Shown: piece after piece, positions 10,750 to 20,100 of the stretch | Layout of the letters: each line of letters starts with the position of its first letter | Position numbering within the stretch: the first letter of the stretch is position 1 | Assembly: GCA_025349905.2 (NCBI GenBank) | Contig: MU624764.1 | Coordinates: forward strand, 1-25,261 | Reading direction: 5' to 3' | Origin: Blastocladiella britannica | Lineage: Eukaryota > Blastocladiomycota > Blastocladiomycetes > Blastocladiales > Blastocladiaceae | Length of the DNA stretch: 25,261 nt | Notes under the pieces: model-generated | What the model saw: only the letters and a program-made list of their open reading frames with translations | Told to the model about the DNA's origin: nothing | Databases searched by the model: none | Position numbers and translations under genes: made by a program

Positions 10750-11519
10750 TCAAGCAGCAGCCACTGCTGGTGCGGACGCAGACTCCACGCCAGCAACCTT
10801 GCGGCACGCACCCAGCACCGTTTCGAGCTCTGCGATATCTCCAAAGTCGGTCTCAATGTGCTCAAACGCAAGACCCTCGTCGCCTTTCTTGACGAGGAGG
10901 AGCCCGCCCAGGATCGTGCCGTCACCGTCAATGTTCGAGTCCAGACCCGACTTTTTCGCCTCGCGCAGACGCGCAATCACGGATGGCATTGCAAGCTGCA
11001 AAAGCGATGCCTTGCGGATCTGGCCGTCACTGTTTTTTAACTCAAGTCAGTCTCAGTTCGCGTACCCCAAGCATATAAACATACCCCATGGCCTTGAACA
11101 GACCCAAGTCCTTGTCAAAGTACGCCTCGCCCTTCCAGAAGTTGTCGACAAAGTCCTGCGCGCCAAATGACTGGTTGACAATGGCCACCATGCGCACGCC
11201 GAGCTTGGCGGCAATCTCCTCCCGGACACCGGCGAGCATGTGTGCCTCGTTACGGCAGAGCAGGCATCCTGTTTTTCTTTACAATAAGAATGGAGATGGC
11301 GCATTGCAGTTAAAATGAATGGTAAGTACCTGGACGGCGAATCAGGACAATGAGCGCAGGCTGGTCCTTCCAGAGCGACTCGGAGACGATGGGTGTAGGC
11401 TCCACTGTTGCTGCAACCTCTGGCTTGGGGTAGGCAATCGGCAGCAGCTGCACGCCCTTCATGAGCTCGTAGTTGGTCTTGCTTGCGCCATTGCCGAGGA
11501 TGTAACTGAGGAGGCCCAT
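10750..11519 (-). CDS. PRXL2A: Peroxiredoxin-like 2 (PRXL2A/FAM213A, AhpC-TSA_2) protein
   Basis: Minus-strand exons 11519-11330, 11268-11085 and 11029-10750 give 217 residues, with introns of 61 and 55 nt. The protein has a thioredoxin-like fold of the AhpC/TSA_2 family. Splicing creates the redox motif RRPGCLLCRNEA with Cys65 and Cys68. Further family blocks are KGEAYFDKDLGLFKAMG, GDGTILGGLLLV and HIETDFGDIAELETVLGA. Vertebrate PRXL2A is reported as an antioxidant protein; the CxxC pair supports a redox role here, but the physiological substrate is unknown. No membrane anchor or targeting signal is obvious. An in-frame ATG at 11609 lies in a GTATAAAG stretch that looks more like a TATA box, so I prefer 11519. 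Confidence 0.88.
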
Positions 11520-11596
11520 TTTTGAAAGGTATTTGGAATTTGGATTGCGTGGTATAGACAAGAGCGCTCGAGAAGTCGGCGAGGGTGAGCAGTTAG

Positions 11597-11603
11597 ACTT
11601 TAT
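11597..11603 (-). promoter_or_regulatory. TATA-like box upstream of the PRXL2A-like gene
   Basis: TATAAAG on the minus strand lies about 80 nt upstream of the preferred start codon, within the 185-bp gap after WRAP53. Position and sequence fit a core promoter; there is no experimental support. Confidence 0.4.
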
Positions 11604-11704
11604 ACGCATGCGAGGGTGGCGGCTGGCCGGTTCGCTCGCTCAGTCAGTAATTACGCGCTGCATCCGATCGGCCGATGCCAACTTAAAGGGAAGGCTGATG
11701 TCAT

Positions 11705-13086
11705 TTAGGCCCATGTCCACTGGCCCGCGACCTGCCAGACACGCACACCATTGTCAAGGTGCTCAGGTTGCACAAGTCCTCGATCAGCGCTTGGGTCGGA
11801 GGTCCGGCGCTCGCCGCTGACGACTGCCCACCACTCGCCGTTACTGACGCTGCACCACGCAGCGGCTGATGCGCCGTCACTCGAAGCGGCCACGACATGT
11901 CGCTCGCTTCCCGTGGCAGCGTCTATGGCCCACACTTCGTTGCCGCGCACACTACACCCGCCCACCGCCAGGAGCGTTGGAGTCGCCCATGCAATGGACG
12001 TGCGCATATTCATGGGCCGCGCGCGCGGAACCGACCACACTGGCGCACGCACATCGCGCACGTCCCACAGGGAGACATCTCCCGACGGCGCGCGGCATGC
12101 TGCAGCAATGTACGTGCCGCCCGTGGCCGGATCGGCGGCAAGTGTGGTCGGAGCACCCTTGAACCCTCGCATGACGTGTGCGACCTTGAGCGTCCGCGCG
12201 TCGTAAATGCCGATGGCGCGCGCGTAGCTCGCGGACGCGACCGCCGCATATCCGGGCAGGTACACGATCGACGACACTAACCCGTATAGTCCCAGCTTGC
12301 GAGACGCTGCTCGAGTCGGGGCCGAGCGTACACCTGACCCATGCGGCGCGAGCCCTGGTCGCGTCAAGTCGAATGGAACAAGAAACCCGTCCGTGTACCC
12401 GACGAGCATCTGCGCTGCGTCGGTTGGAGAGAATGCCAGCGCCGTTGCGGATGCCAGCGTGTCGGACCGCTCATCGTGGGCCGAGTACGCTGCACTTGTT
12501 ATTGTTGCTCCTGTACCACTCTCGGGCGCCTCTAGCGAGTGCAAGCGGACCGGTAGGTTGGGCGCGGCCACCGCAAGCTTCCGGCCGTCACCGTGTGGCC
12601 ACCAGGCCGCGTCCGTAATACTATCGGCCACGGCGATCTCGGCCGCGACCACCGACGTGTTTGCATCGTCCACTTGGGCAAGAAATGCGGCCGAGTCCCA
12701 GATACGGACGGTGCGGTCAGCGTGCGCGGTGGCGAGCATCGTGGCATCGGGGGACCTGTTGGTTGCTTGAGGGGTCAACCAAGTATTCGAAGAAAATTTG
12801 ATTGGGCACAAACGGACCAGGCACACCAGCGCGCGTAGTTGGCCGCGTCGGGGGAGAGCATAGGTAGGCGCGACGGCACATTGTTTCCAGACGACGCGAC
12901 AAGCCGTGGGGAACAGGGCCAGTCTGGGACAAAGGAGGCAGTTGAATGCTCGCTCGGAATTGGGGTCTCGGTCAAGACCTCGTCCTCGCCCACGCTCTCG
13001 TCCTCGCTCAACGAGTCCAATACAAGGTCCATCGGCCCCTCCTCTTGTTGCTCTGCCAGGCGGTCGCGGTGGGTCGCCGTCGTCAT
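11705..13086 (-). CDS. WRAP53: WRAP53/TCAB1-like WD40 protein (telomerase/scaRNA chaperone family)
   Basis: Minus-strand exons 13086-12818 and 12755-11705, joined across a 62-nt GTCCGT...CAG intron, give 439 residues. The join restores NYARWCAWSPDATMLATA, which corresponds to the start of the human WRAP53 propeller (a lone Trp strand followed by SPD). An acidic N-terminal tail of about 65 residues precedes it. Other matching blocks are ATALAFSPTDAAQMLVGYTD, YGLVSSIVYLPG, ASASYARAIGIYDARTL, DVSLWDVRDVRAPVWSVPRA and a terminal GVRVWQVAG. In animals the protein binds CAB-box RNAs and brings telomerase and scaRNPs to Cajal bodies; yeast Swt21 is a distant relative. Function here is inferred from family only. 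A generic WD40 protein is the alternative, but the block order favours WRAP53. It shares a 112-bp divergent promoter with the TRAPPC9 gene. Confidence 0.75.
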
Positions 13087-13198
13087 CGTATTCTAGATAA
13101 TTGATTTGTATTCTCCTTCGCCACTCTGACGGACGATCAGTCGAGAGCGAGAACGAGCACTGCCGCCCATCTTCGACCTGGAGCAGAATTGCAATAGC
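13087..13198. promoter_or_regulatory. 112-bp divergent promoter (WRAP53-like / TRAPPC9)
   Basis: The two start codons are separated by 112 bp, so both core promoters and leaders lie here. An AT-rich patch (TCTAGATAATTGATTTGTAT) is next to the WRAP53-like start and a GC-rich stretch is next to the TRAPPC9 start. No clear TATA box faces the plus strand. Confidence 0.5.
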
Positions 13199-16100
13199 AT
13201 GGACCCACTGCATTCTCCCCTCTCTGCCGCGCGCGTGCTGGTGGTCCCAGTCGGCCGCATCCGCACCGCCACCTTCCGTGCCGCCCTTGGCGCCTTACGC
13301 GCACACGCCGCCGAAGCGTCGCTGGCCACCCTCTCGCCACCGGTCTGGGGCTCGCTCACGTTTCCGCAGGGCGCCGTGGTCTTTGACTATGTCACCCAGC
13401 ACGACGATCTGATGGCCGCGCTTGAGGACTTTCAGCGCTCACGGGGCGTGCTCGCGGTCGTGGGCATTGCGTCGCGGTCCGATGCTGGCCTTGGTGCCAT
13501 TTCTTCGCCTGATCCCGTCCAAGACGGCGCCGCCGACGACAATGGTGAGAATGCCGCCACTTCTGCTGCCGCCACCGCCGCCGCCGCCCTGGGCGTGGCC
13601 GTCGCTCACTTTGCGTCGCATGTGGTCCCAAAGTACCCGTCGTCGATTGCCCACCGCGTGCTGGTCCTGGATCCGGCGCCAGCATCTACCACGGCTCTGG
13701 TGGGCCTCTCAGAGACCACTGCCGCCACCCTCCTCGCCCAAGTGCCAGCACCCGAGCCAGGGTCGGGCCGTGACGAGATTGACTGCCTGCTCGACTACCT
13801 GCACGGTTCATTTGCGCCCGCGCTGGCCGGATCGCTGCTCGCAGGGCTGGAAAAACACTCGGCCGCTCTCGAGGCGCGTTCCGTGATTGGATCACCCCCC
13901 GCTACCGTACTGGGCGGCACCGTCAGTGCCGACGGCGCGATCGCGGCCGCCATTGGCGCCACCGGCGGCATGCCACTCGGTGCAGGAGACATGGCGTCGC
14001 CCACGTCGCCCCTGTCCATGGCTGCTGCCGCCGCCGGGTCTCTGGCATCAGCCGCCACGGGTGCTGCCTCGTCGTTGGCCCTCACGCACGAGCAGCGTCT
14101 GCGAAAGCGCGCACCGGCCCGCGCGGCCAAACTCGCCGGCGATCTCTACCTGGTGGCAGGGCGGCTGCCGGCGGCCATTGACAAGTACCTCGAGGCGGTG
14201 GATGCGTCGCGGGTGCAGAATGACACGCTGTGGGTGGCTGCCTCCATGGACGCGCTGTACTGCGCGATGCTGGCCCTGCGGGGTCGCGTTCGCAACGCGC
14301 ACGACGCGCTGCCGTCTCTACCCGCGCCTGTCCGGGAGTGGCTGCAGTCAGCGGGTGAGCCCGAGATTGCGGCCAAGTTCCGTGAAATCGCCGCCACCTA
14401 CGAGCGCGCCGATGCGCCGGTTCTGGCGGCCGATGTCGCCATCCGCCTTGCCCGCTCGATTGCCGACCGCCACCACGACCTGCTTCGTGTCCCCGCCGCC
14501 GCCGCCGATGCGGTTGCGCTGGCGACTGCCGCGGTGGCTAACGTTGCCGCGCCCACGTCGGTCGTGGATGCGCGGGCACAGGTACGCGTGGCGCTTGCCG
14601 CCGCATCGGTGGCCACTCGCGCCGGGTACCGCCGGAAACAGGGGCTGTTCATGTACGTGGCGGTGGCCGGCACGGCCCGCGTGCTGGCGCGGTCGGGCGC
14701 GGCTGCTCGCGTCGATGCCACCACGCAAGCGGCGCTCATGGACGCGCTCGCGCACTTGTACGGCCTGCGCACCGCGGACAATGTTGGGTGGCCGGCAGTG
14801 CAAACCGCCGTGCTCGAGGCGTGCATGGGTCTTGCCGATGCCGTGGACGACGACGGCGCAGGCCTTCGTCGCCTGATTGTGCGCTGCTTCCAGCGGCTGC
14901 AGTCGGTCCTGTCACTGGACGGCATGCTGGACGTGGTTGCAAGGCTTCAGCGTGGTGCTGGCACTCCGGGAGCTGTCACTGCGCCGGCTATTGACGATGA
15001 AGAGCATGTGGCCGGGCGTCAGTTTGCCTTTTTGAAGGGCACCACGGTCGTTCCGTACGTCACTTACATTTTGTGATTGGCGCGAGCTAACTTTGTTGTC
15101 TCACAGTCCGACAGCAGCACGCCAAGCACACAAGCGGCCACAAGCGGCTGTTGACGGGGCAGCCAAAGACCCGTTCTTGTACTCTGCCTTTGCACGCCGC
15201 GCGACCCAGGCCGTGTGCTTGGTGACCCACGAGCCGGTCGCATTCACGTGCCACCTGGTGAACCCATTCTCGTTTGTCGTGACGCTGGAGGGGCTGGTGC
15301 TTCGGGCAAGCATTACGGCTCCCACGGACGACGATGACGCTGGCGAGTCAAAGCCAAGCGCAGGCGCATTTGTGGCAGATGCCATTAACGTGACGCTCCC
15401 AGCGCACGGCCAGGTGGTGGTGACGCTGCGTGGGACACCAACGACTCTGGGCACGCTCCGGGTGGACGGGTGCGCGTTCCGCATCTTTGGTGTACGTGAG
15501 CAGTGCACACTGACGCGCAGCACCGCCGGTCCCTCGGCCAAGATCAAGGCGTCGGCGATGGACCTGATCCACCGGCCCACCGAAACCGCCGCCCGGATGG
15601 CAGCGTCAGGGTCGCCGCACGGCGGAGCTGCCACAACCCGCCGATCTCCCTCGGGCGGTCCCCATGGAGCGGACGCGCCATCGGGGAGCGATGCATCGGC
15701 ACTCGAATGGGCGGTGCTGCCGCCTCTGCCGCTGCTCAAGATGCGGCCCGTGGGTGCCGCACACCGCCACCTGATGCTCCTGGAGGGCGAGCGCCGCAGC
15801 GATCTCGCGCTGCACCTGCACAACCAGTCGAGCGTGGAAGTGACGGATATTCGCGTTCTGGTGGTGGAATCGCGTGTTCCCCGCGCCACTGGTATTCTAG
15901 GCGCTGCCGCCGCCAGTTCGGGCGTTGGCGGTGGTATTCCAACTGGCGCGATCGGACAAGCGGACGGTGGCGGCAGCGGGTCCGAGAATCTCGTTGCCAC
16001 CGCCCCTGCTGTGGACGAGGGCGATCCCATTGCCGTGCACGACCACGACAGGTACGATACATTGCACGCGGTGCTCGCGGTGGCCGCCGACACGTTGCCC

Positions 16101-17140
16101 GCGTCGATTGCTCCCGGCGCGTCGGCCGTCGTGCCGCTCGACGCGTTCGGCAAGCGCGCATGCACCGCAGTGGCGGTACTTGTCGAGTACGGCGCGGCGG
16201 CGTGTCCCGCGTACCTACGACGGATCGAGGCCACAGTGCACGTGTCGATCGCACCGAGCGTCTCCATTGCCGCCATTGACGTGGCGCGCGCTCCGGGTAC
16301 GGCTGCCGGCGACTCGGTCGTGGTGTATGTGGACGTGGCCAACGGTCACTCGGCTCCCGTGCGTGTGCGCGTTGCTTGCAAGGACAAGAGCAGCACCCAC
16401 GATGCGGTGGACGAGAATAGCAGCGCGGATGGGGATATGGTGGTGGTGCAGGCCGGATCGACGCGCCGGTGTGTGGTCACGGTCCCGCGATGCACGCTTC
16501 CCGAGGCAGCGCTGGTAGCCGAGGTGCCCGAAATCAAGGCAAAGCAGTTTGTCATGACGCGGCACGGCAAGCGGCCGCCCAATTACCGCGACAAACTCAT
16601 GTGCTTTTGGCTTCGCGAGTATCTGCTGAGCCAGATCCAGGGCCAGTGGTGGTCGGTTCGTTACCGTGTTTTGTTTTTTGGCAACGAAATACCCACTGAC
16701 AAACCCATAAAACATAGGACGACAGCCACCACGGCGACCTCGACGTCTCGGCCATGCACATTCTGCCGCGCCACGTGCCCGTGCTCTGGGAACAGTCGAT
16801 TGATGTGGCGGTTGCGCGCGTGCAGCTGGTAGACGTGTCGCCCCACGTGCGCGAGGTGGTGGTGCGGGTGCGCAACCATGCGGCCGACAAGCAGAGTTTC
16901 CTGGTGCAGCTGCATGTCGATCCGCTTGCCCCCGTACGTGTTCTGGGACACCCGGTGTACACGCTGTGCGATGTATCCGGTGGGACAGACCGCGAGATTG
17001 CCATGCGCGTTCTCGCCACCAGCGCCAGCGCATGGAGCGTGCCGTGGACCGTCACATCACACACGACGCGCGTCGGCGTCGAGCACTCGCTGGTGCGCGT
17101 GTCCAAGCATGCAATCACCTTGAAGGCGTTGCAGGCATGA
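13199..17140 (+). CDS. TRAPPC9: TRAPP II complex subunit TRAPPC9/Trs120
   Basis: Exons 13199-15054, 15107-16655 and 16718-17140 give 1,275 residues, with introns of 52 and 62 nt, close to the length of yeast Trs120. The N-terminus has the family pattern: LVVPVGRIRTATFRAALGAL, then WGSLTFPQGAVVFDYVTQHD and KYPSSIAHRVLVLD. The helical repeat segment includes AKLAGDLYLVAGRLPAAIDK and YLEAVDASRVQNDTLWVAAS. The second half consists of beta-sandwich domains beginning KDPFLYSAFARRA and HLVNPFSFVVTLEGLVLRAS. TRAPP II is the exchange factor that activates Ypt31/Rab11 at late Golgi and endosomes, and this subunit helps form the shell of the complex. Ala/Gly-rich insertions at about residues 235-300 and 480-500 look lineage-specific. 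It converges on the coiled-coil gene with 39 bp between stops. Confidence 0.88.
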
Positions 17141-17179
17141 GAATATAAAGTGAGGGGAAATAAATAAATAAACATTTTT
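17141..17179. terminator. 39-bp convergent intergenic segment with triple AATAAA
   Basis: Three overlapping plus-strand AATAAA hexamers (17159-17164, 17163-17168, 17167-17172) follow the TRAPPC9 stop by about 20 nt and are followed by a T run. The cleavage site would fall inside the last exon of the minus-strand coiled-coil gene, whose stop codon is at 17180-17182. TTTATATTC is the nearest minus-strand AT-rich stretch. Confidence 0.65.
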
Positions 17180-20100
17180 TCACATGGACTCGGCCCGTGC
17201 TGGTGTGTCCGGGATCACAATTGCTTGATCCCCCTCTCCAATCGCAACCATCCCCGAGAGCGTCGACGCACGCACAAGGCCGTGTCGGTACTGTGGTGGT
17301 GCCCGGCTTGGCGTCACATGTGCATGTGTTAACGACGACGACGCTCGCGACGGATCGGCCATCGGGTCGCGCATTGGCAGCAACGATGTGACGGCGTGCA
17401 CGGGAACAGCCACGCGGTGGCGCGACTGGGCGAGCAACATGCTAAAGGATCGCGCAGGCGTGTTGCCATACGCTCCATTTGCTGTTGCTGCTGCTCCCCG
17501 GTGGCGCCCAGTGGCCGGCGTACTTGCGCCATGTCCATGTAGTGGTGGTGGTGGTGGCGGCACGGCTCGCAACAAGTCGAGCTCCTCTTCCAGCCGGCCA
17601 ACTTTGGCCAACAACAGCTCCTGCGCACGGTGTGCGGCCCGCAGCTCGTCCAGCAGCCGCAGCTTTTCCTCTTTGATGCGAGCAAAGAGTTTGATGGGCT
17701 GGTTGGGGTTCTGGTGACCGGCGAGCTCCGCAACGGCCTGACTGGCGTCGGCGTACTCGCGCTTGAGGTTGGCCAGCTCCAGCTCCAGCTCGGTCGCTCG
17801 CGAGTCGCGCTCCTCCAGCCGATCGTTGGCGCGTTGCAGGTCGTCGCACGTGCTGCGCAGGTCCTCAACCACGTCCTCGTACGCAGAGAGCTGATCCAGG
17901 AGCTCCTGTTGTTGCTGTCCTGCGGCGGTGGTCATGTCCGCTGGAACCAAAGCCGCAAACGTCGCGGACGCAGGCCCGTCGCCCAGCATGTTAGCGAGCT
18001 GCTGATCGTGCATGGTACGGAGCGAGCGCAACATGTTGATCAGATGGTCTGCAGCCGCAATACCCGCCGACGCCGTGGCAGTGGTCTTGGCCTTGGTCAG
18101 CGAGTCGCTCAAGTCCATGCGATCCGGATCAGCGTTCTCAGCCCCGTCCTCGTCACCAGCAGTGTCGAGGTCGCAGAACTCCAGCAACAGCCGCTCGCCC
18201 TCAGCGCGGTCATGGCTCTCGGCGCCCAGCATCATGTCGAGCGTCTGCAAGAACTGCTTCTCGTCATTGACGGCGAGTTTACTGGCCGCGAGCTGTTCAG
18301 CGCGGTCACGCAACATGGCGGTGCCAATGACGGCAAACTCGAATGCGACCTGCTGCTCGTACTCGCGCAGCTCGTCAAGGTACGTCGTGTACTTTTGCAC
18401 CCAGGGGTCCGACTGCGCCGCCTCGTACCGGGCCGTGATGGTCCGGAGCTCGAACTGAACGTTGCGGAGCTGTTCCGAAAGCGCGCGGGTCTTGTCAAAC
18501 TGCGAGGAGAGCGCGTCCTTGTAATGCTGAATCGCCGACCGCCATTCCGAATCGTCCGCCGGCTCGTCAAGCGCGGCCTGCGCGTCGCCCAGCTCGCTCT
18601 GCATCTCCTCCAGCGTCGCCTCGAGGTGCGCTTCGCGGCGCTGCCAAGCGTCGGCGGCCGAATGGTGCGCTGCAGACATGTCCTGGAGCTGGGTCCGCGT
18701 CTGAGCAAGGAGCAGCTCCATCTTTTCGCGGTCGACGGTCGCCAAGTACTGGTGGTTTGTTAGCTCTCGTTCGAGCTCCGACACGCGTGCAGTCGCGCTG
18801 TCAAGAGACGCAGAGGCCGATGCCAAGTCCACCTTGTACGATTCGAGATCTGAAGCGAGCGCGTTTCGAGCGGCGCGGGCTGCCGCTTCGCTGCTGGAGC
18901 TCTGCTCGTGCGTGGACGCGAGCTGGGACGACAGGTCCACAACCTGGGCAAGAGCGGCCTCGGCCCGACGCTGCTCGGCGGATGCGGTGTTTTTGGCCTC
19001 CTGCTCGGCGGATCTCAACGACTCGAGGTCGGCACGATGTGCGGCAAGGTCGGTTTGGAGGGCCGCAACCTCTTGCTTGAACTGGGCCAGAGATGCTTCA
19101 AGCTCGGCCTTGGCCTCGGACGTGGACACAAGCGCCGACTCGAGCCGCGCTCGTTCGGTGGTCCATGCCTCGCGGTCCGCTGCATACATGTGCTCCAAAC
19201 CGGCGATCTGGGCAGCGAGGGATTCCTGAGCAGCCGTCATCGATTCTGCCTTTTCGCCAAGGAGTGCCTCGAGGTGCGCCACCTTGTCCAATGCAGCATT
19301 GAGCTCTTGGTCACGGTTATGGAGCTTGCGCGCGACGTGGGCGGCCGTGGTCGTCGCCTCGTGGAGTGCTTGCTCGGAAGTGGCCAAGTCAGACTCGAAG
19401 GATGCCAGGCGCGCGGTGGCAGTGGCCATGGCCTCTTGGTGCTCCAGGAGCTCAGTCATGCACTGCTCTTCGGCTTCGTGGGCGAGGGCAGCCTCTGTTT
19501 CCGCGTCCTTGGCCTGCTGGAGCGCCGCGTCCAGTCGAGTAGTGAGCTCGGCCTCGTATTGTGCCTGCACATTGCGGAGAGCCTCCAGCTCTGAGAGTCG
19601 CGCCGCTGCCGCTGCAAGTTCTTTGGAATGGGTGGACCGCGTCTGTTCCAGCTCTGCCATCAACGATCCAGCGTACTCATCCGAGCGGTGCATGGCGTCC
19701 TGGTGCTCGCTCGAAATGGCATCGAGCCGTGACTGGAGGTCGTCGCGAGCCAGCGTGAGCGTTGCGAGGTCCCCCTCTGCCAGTTCAGCGCGACGCTGCA
19801 GTACAAGGAGACGATCTTCCAAAAGTACGCGACTTGACATAGCATCGGCTTGGTTCGACTCGAGAGTCAGCACCAACTTGTCGGTTTCCTGGGTGGCAGA
19901 TACGAGAACCTCCGTCAGCTCGCTAATCTTAAGGCGTGACGACGACAATTCCGAATCCTTTTCAGCGGCAGCAGCCACAGCCGCATCGCGCTCGCTCTCG
20001 AGAGCTGCGACTTGCGCGAGAACGGCGCCCAGTTCGCCAGCGAGTTGGTCGCGCTCGTCGCTGCCGTCGGTTACTTGGGCACGCAGTGCTTCCAGTTCCG

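Noticed and set aside
10688..10807. Upstream extension of the UCH protein to an ATG at 10807
   Set aside because: It would overlap the PRXL2A-like coding exon and add residues unlike any UCH N-terminus; the ATG at 10687 fits the family.
13887..14876. 329-codon plus-strand open frame overlapping TRAPPC9 exon 1 in another frame
   Set aside because: Pro/Arg/Trp-rich shadow with poor codon use; the TRAPPC9 frame carries the homology.
15101..16342. 413-codon minus-strand open frame opposite TRAPPC9
   Set aside because: Thr/Ser/Arg-rich composition typical of an antisense reading of Ala/Val-rich coding sequence; no domain.
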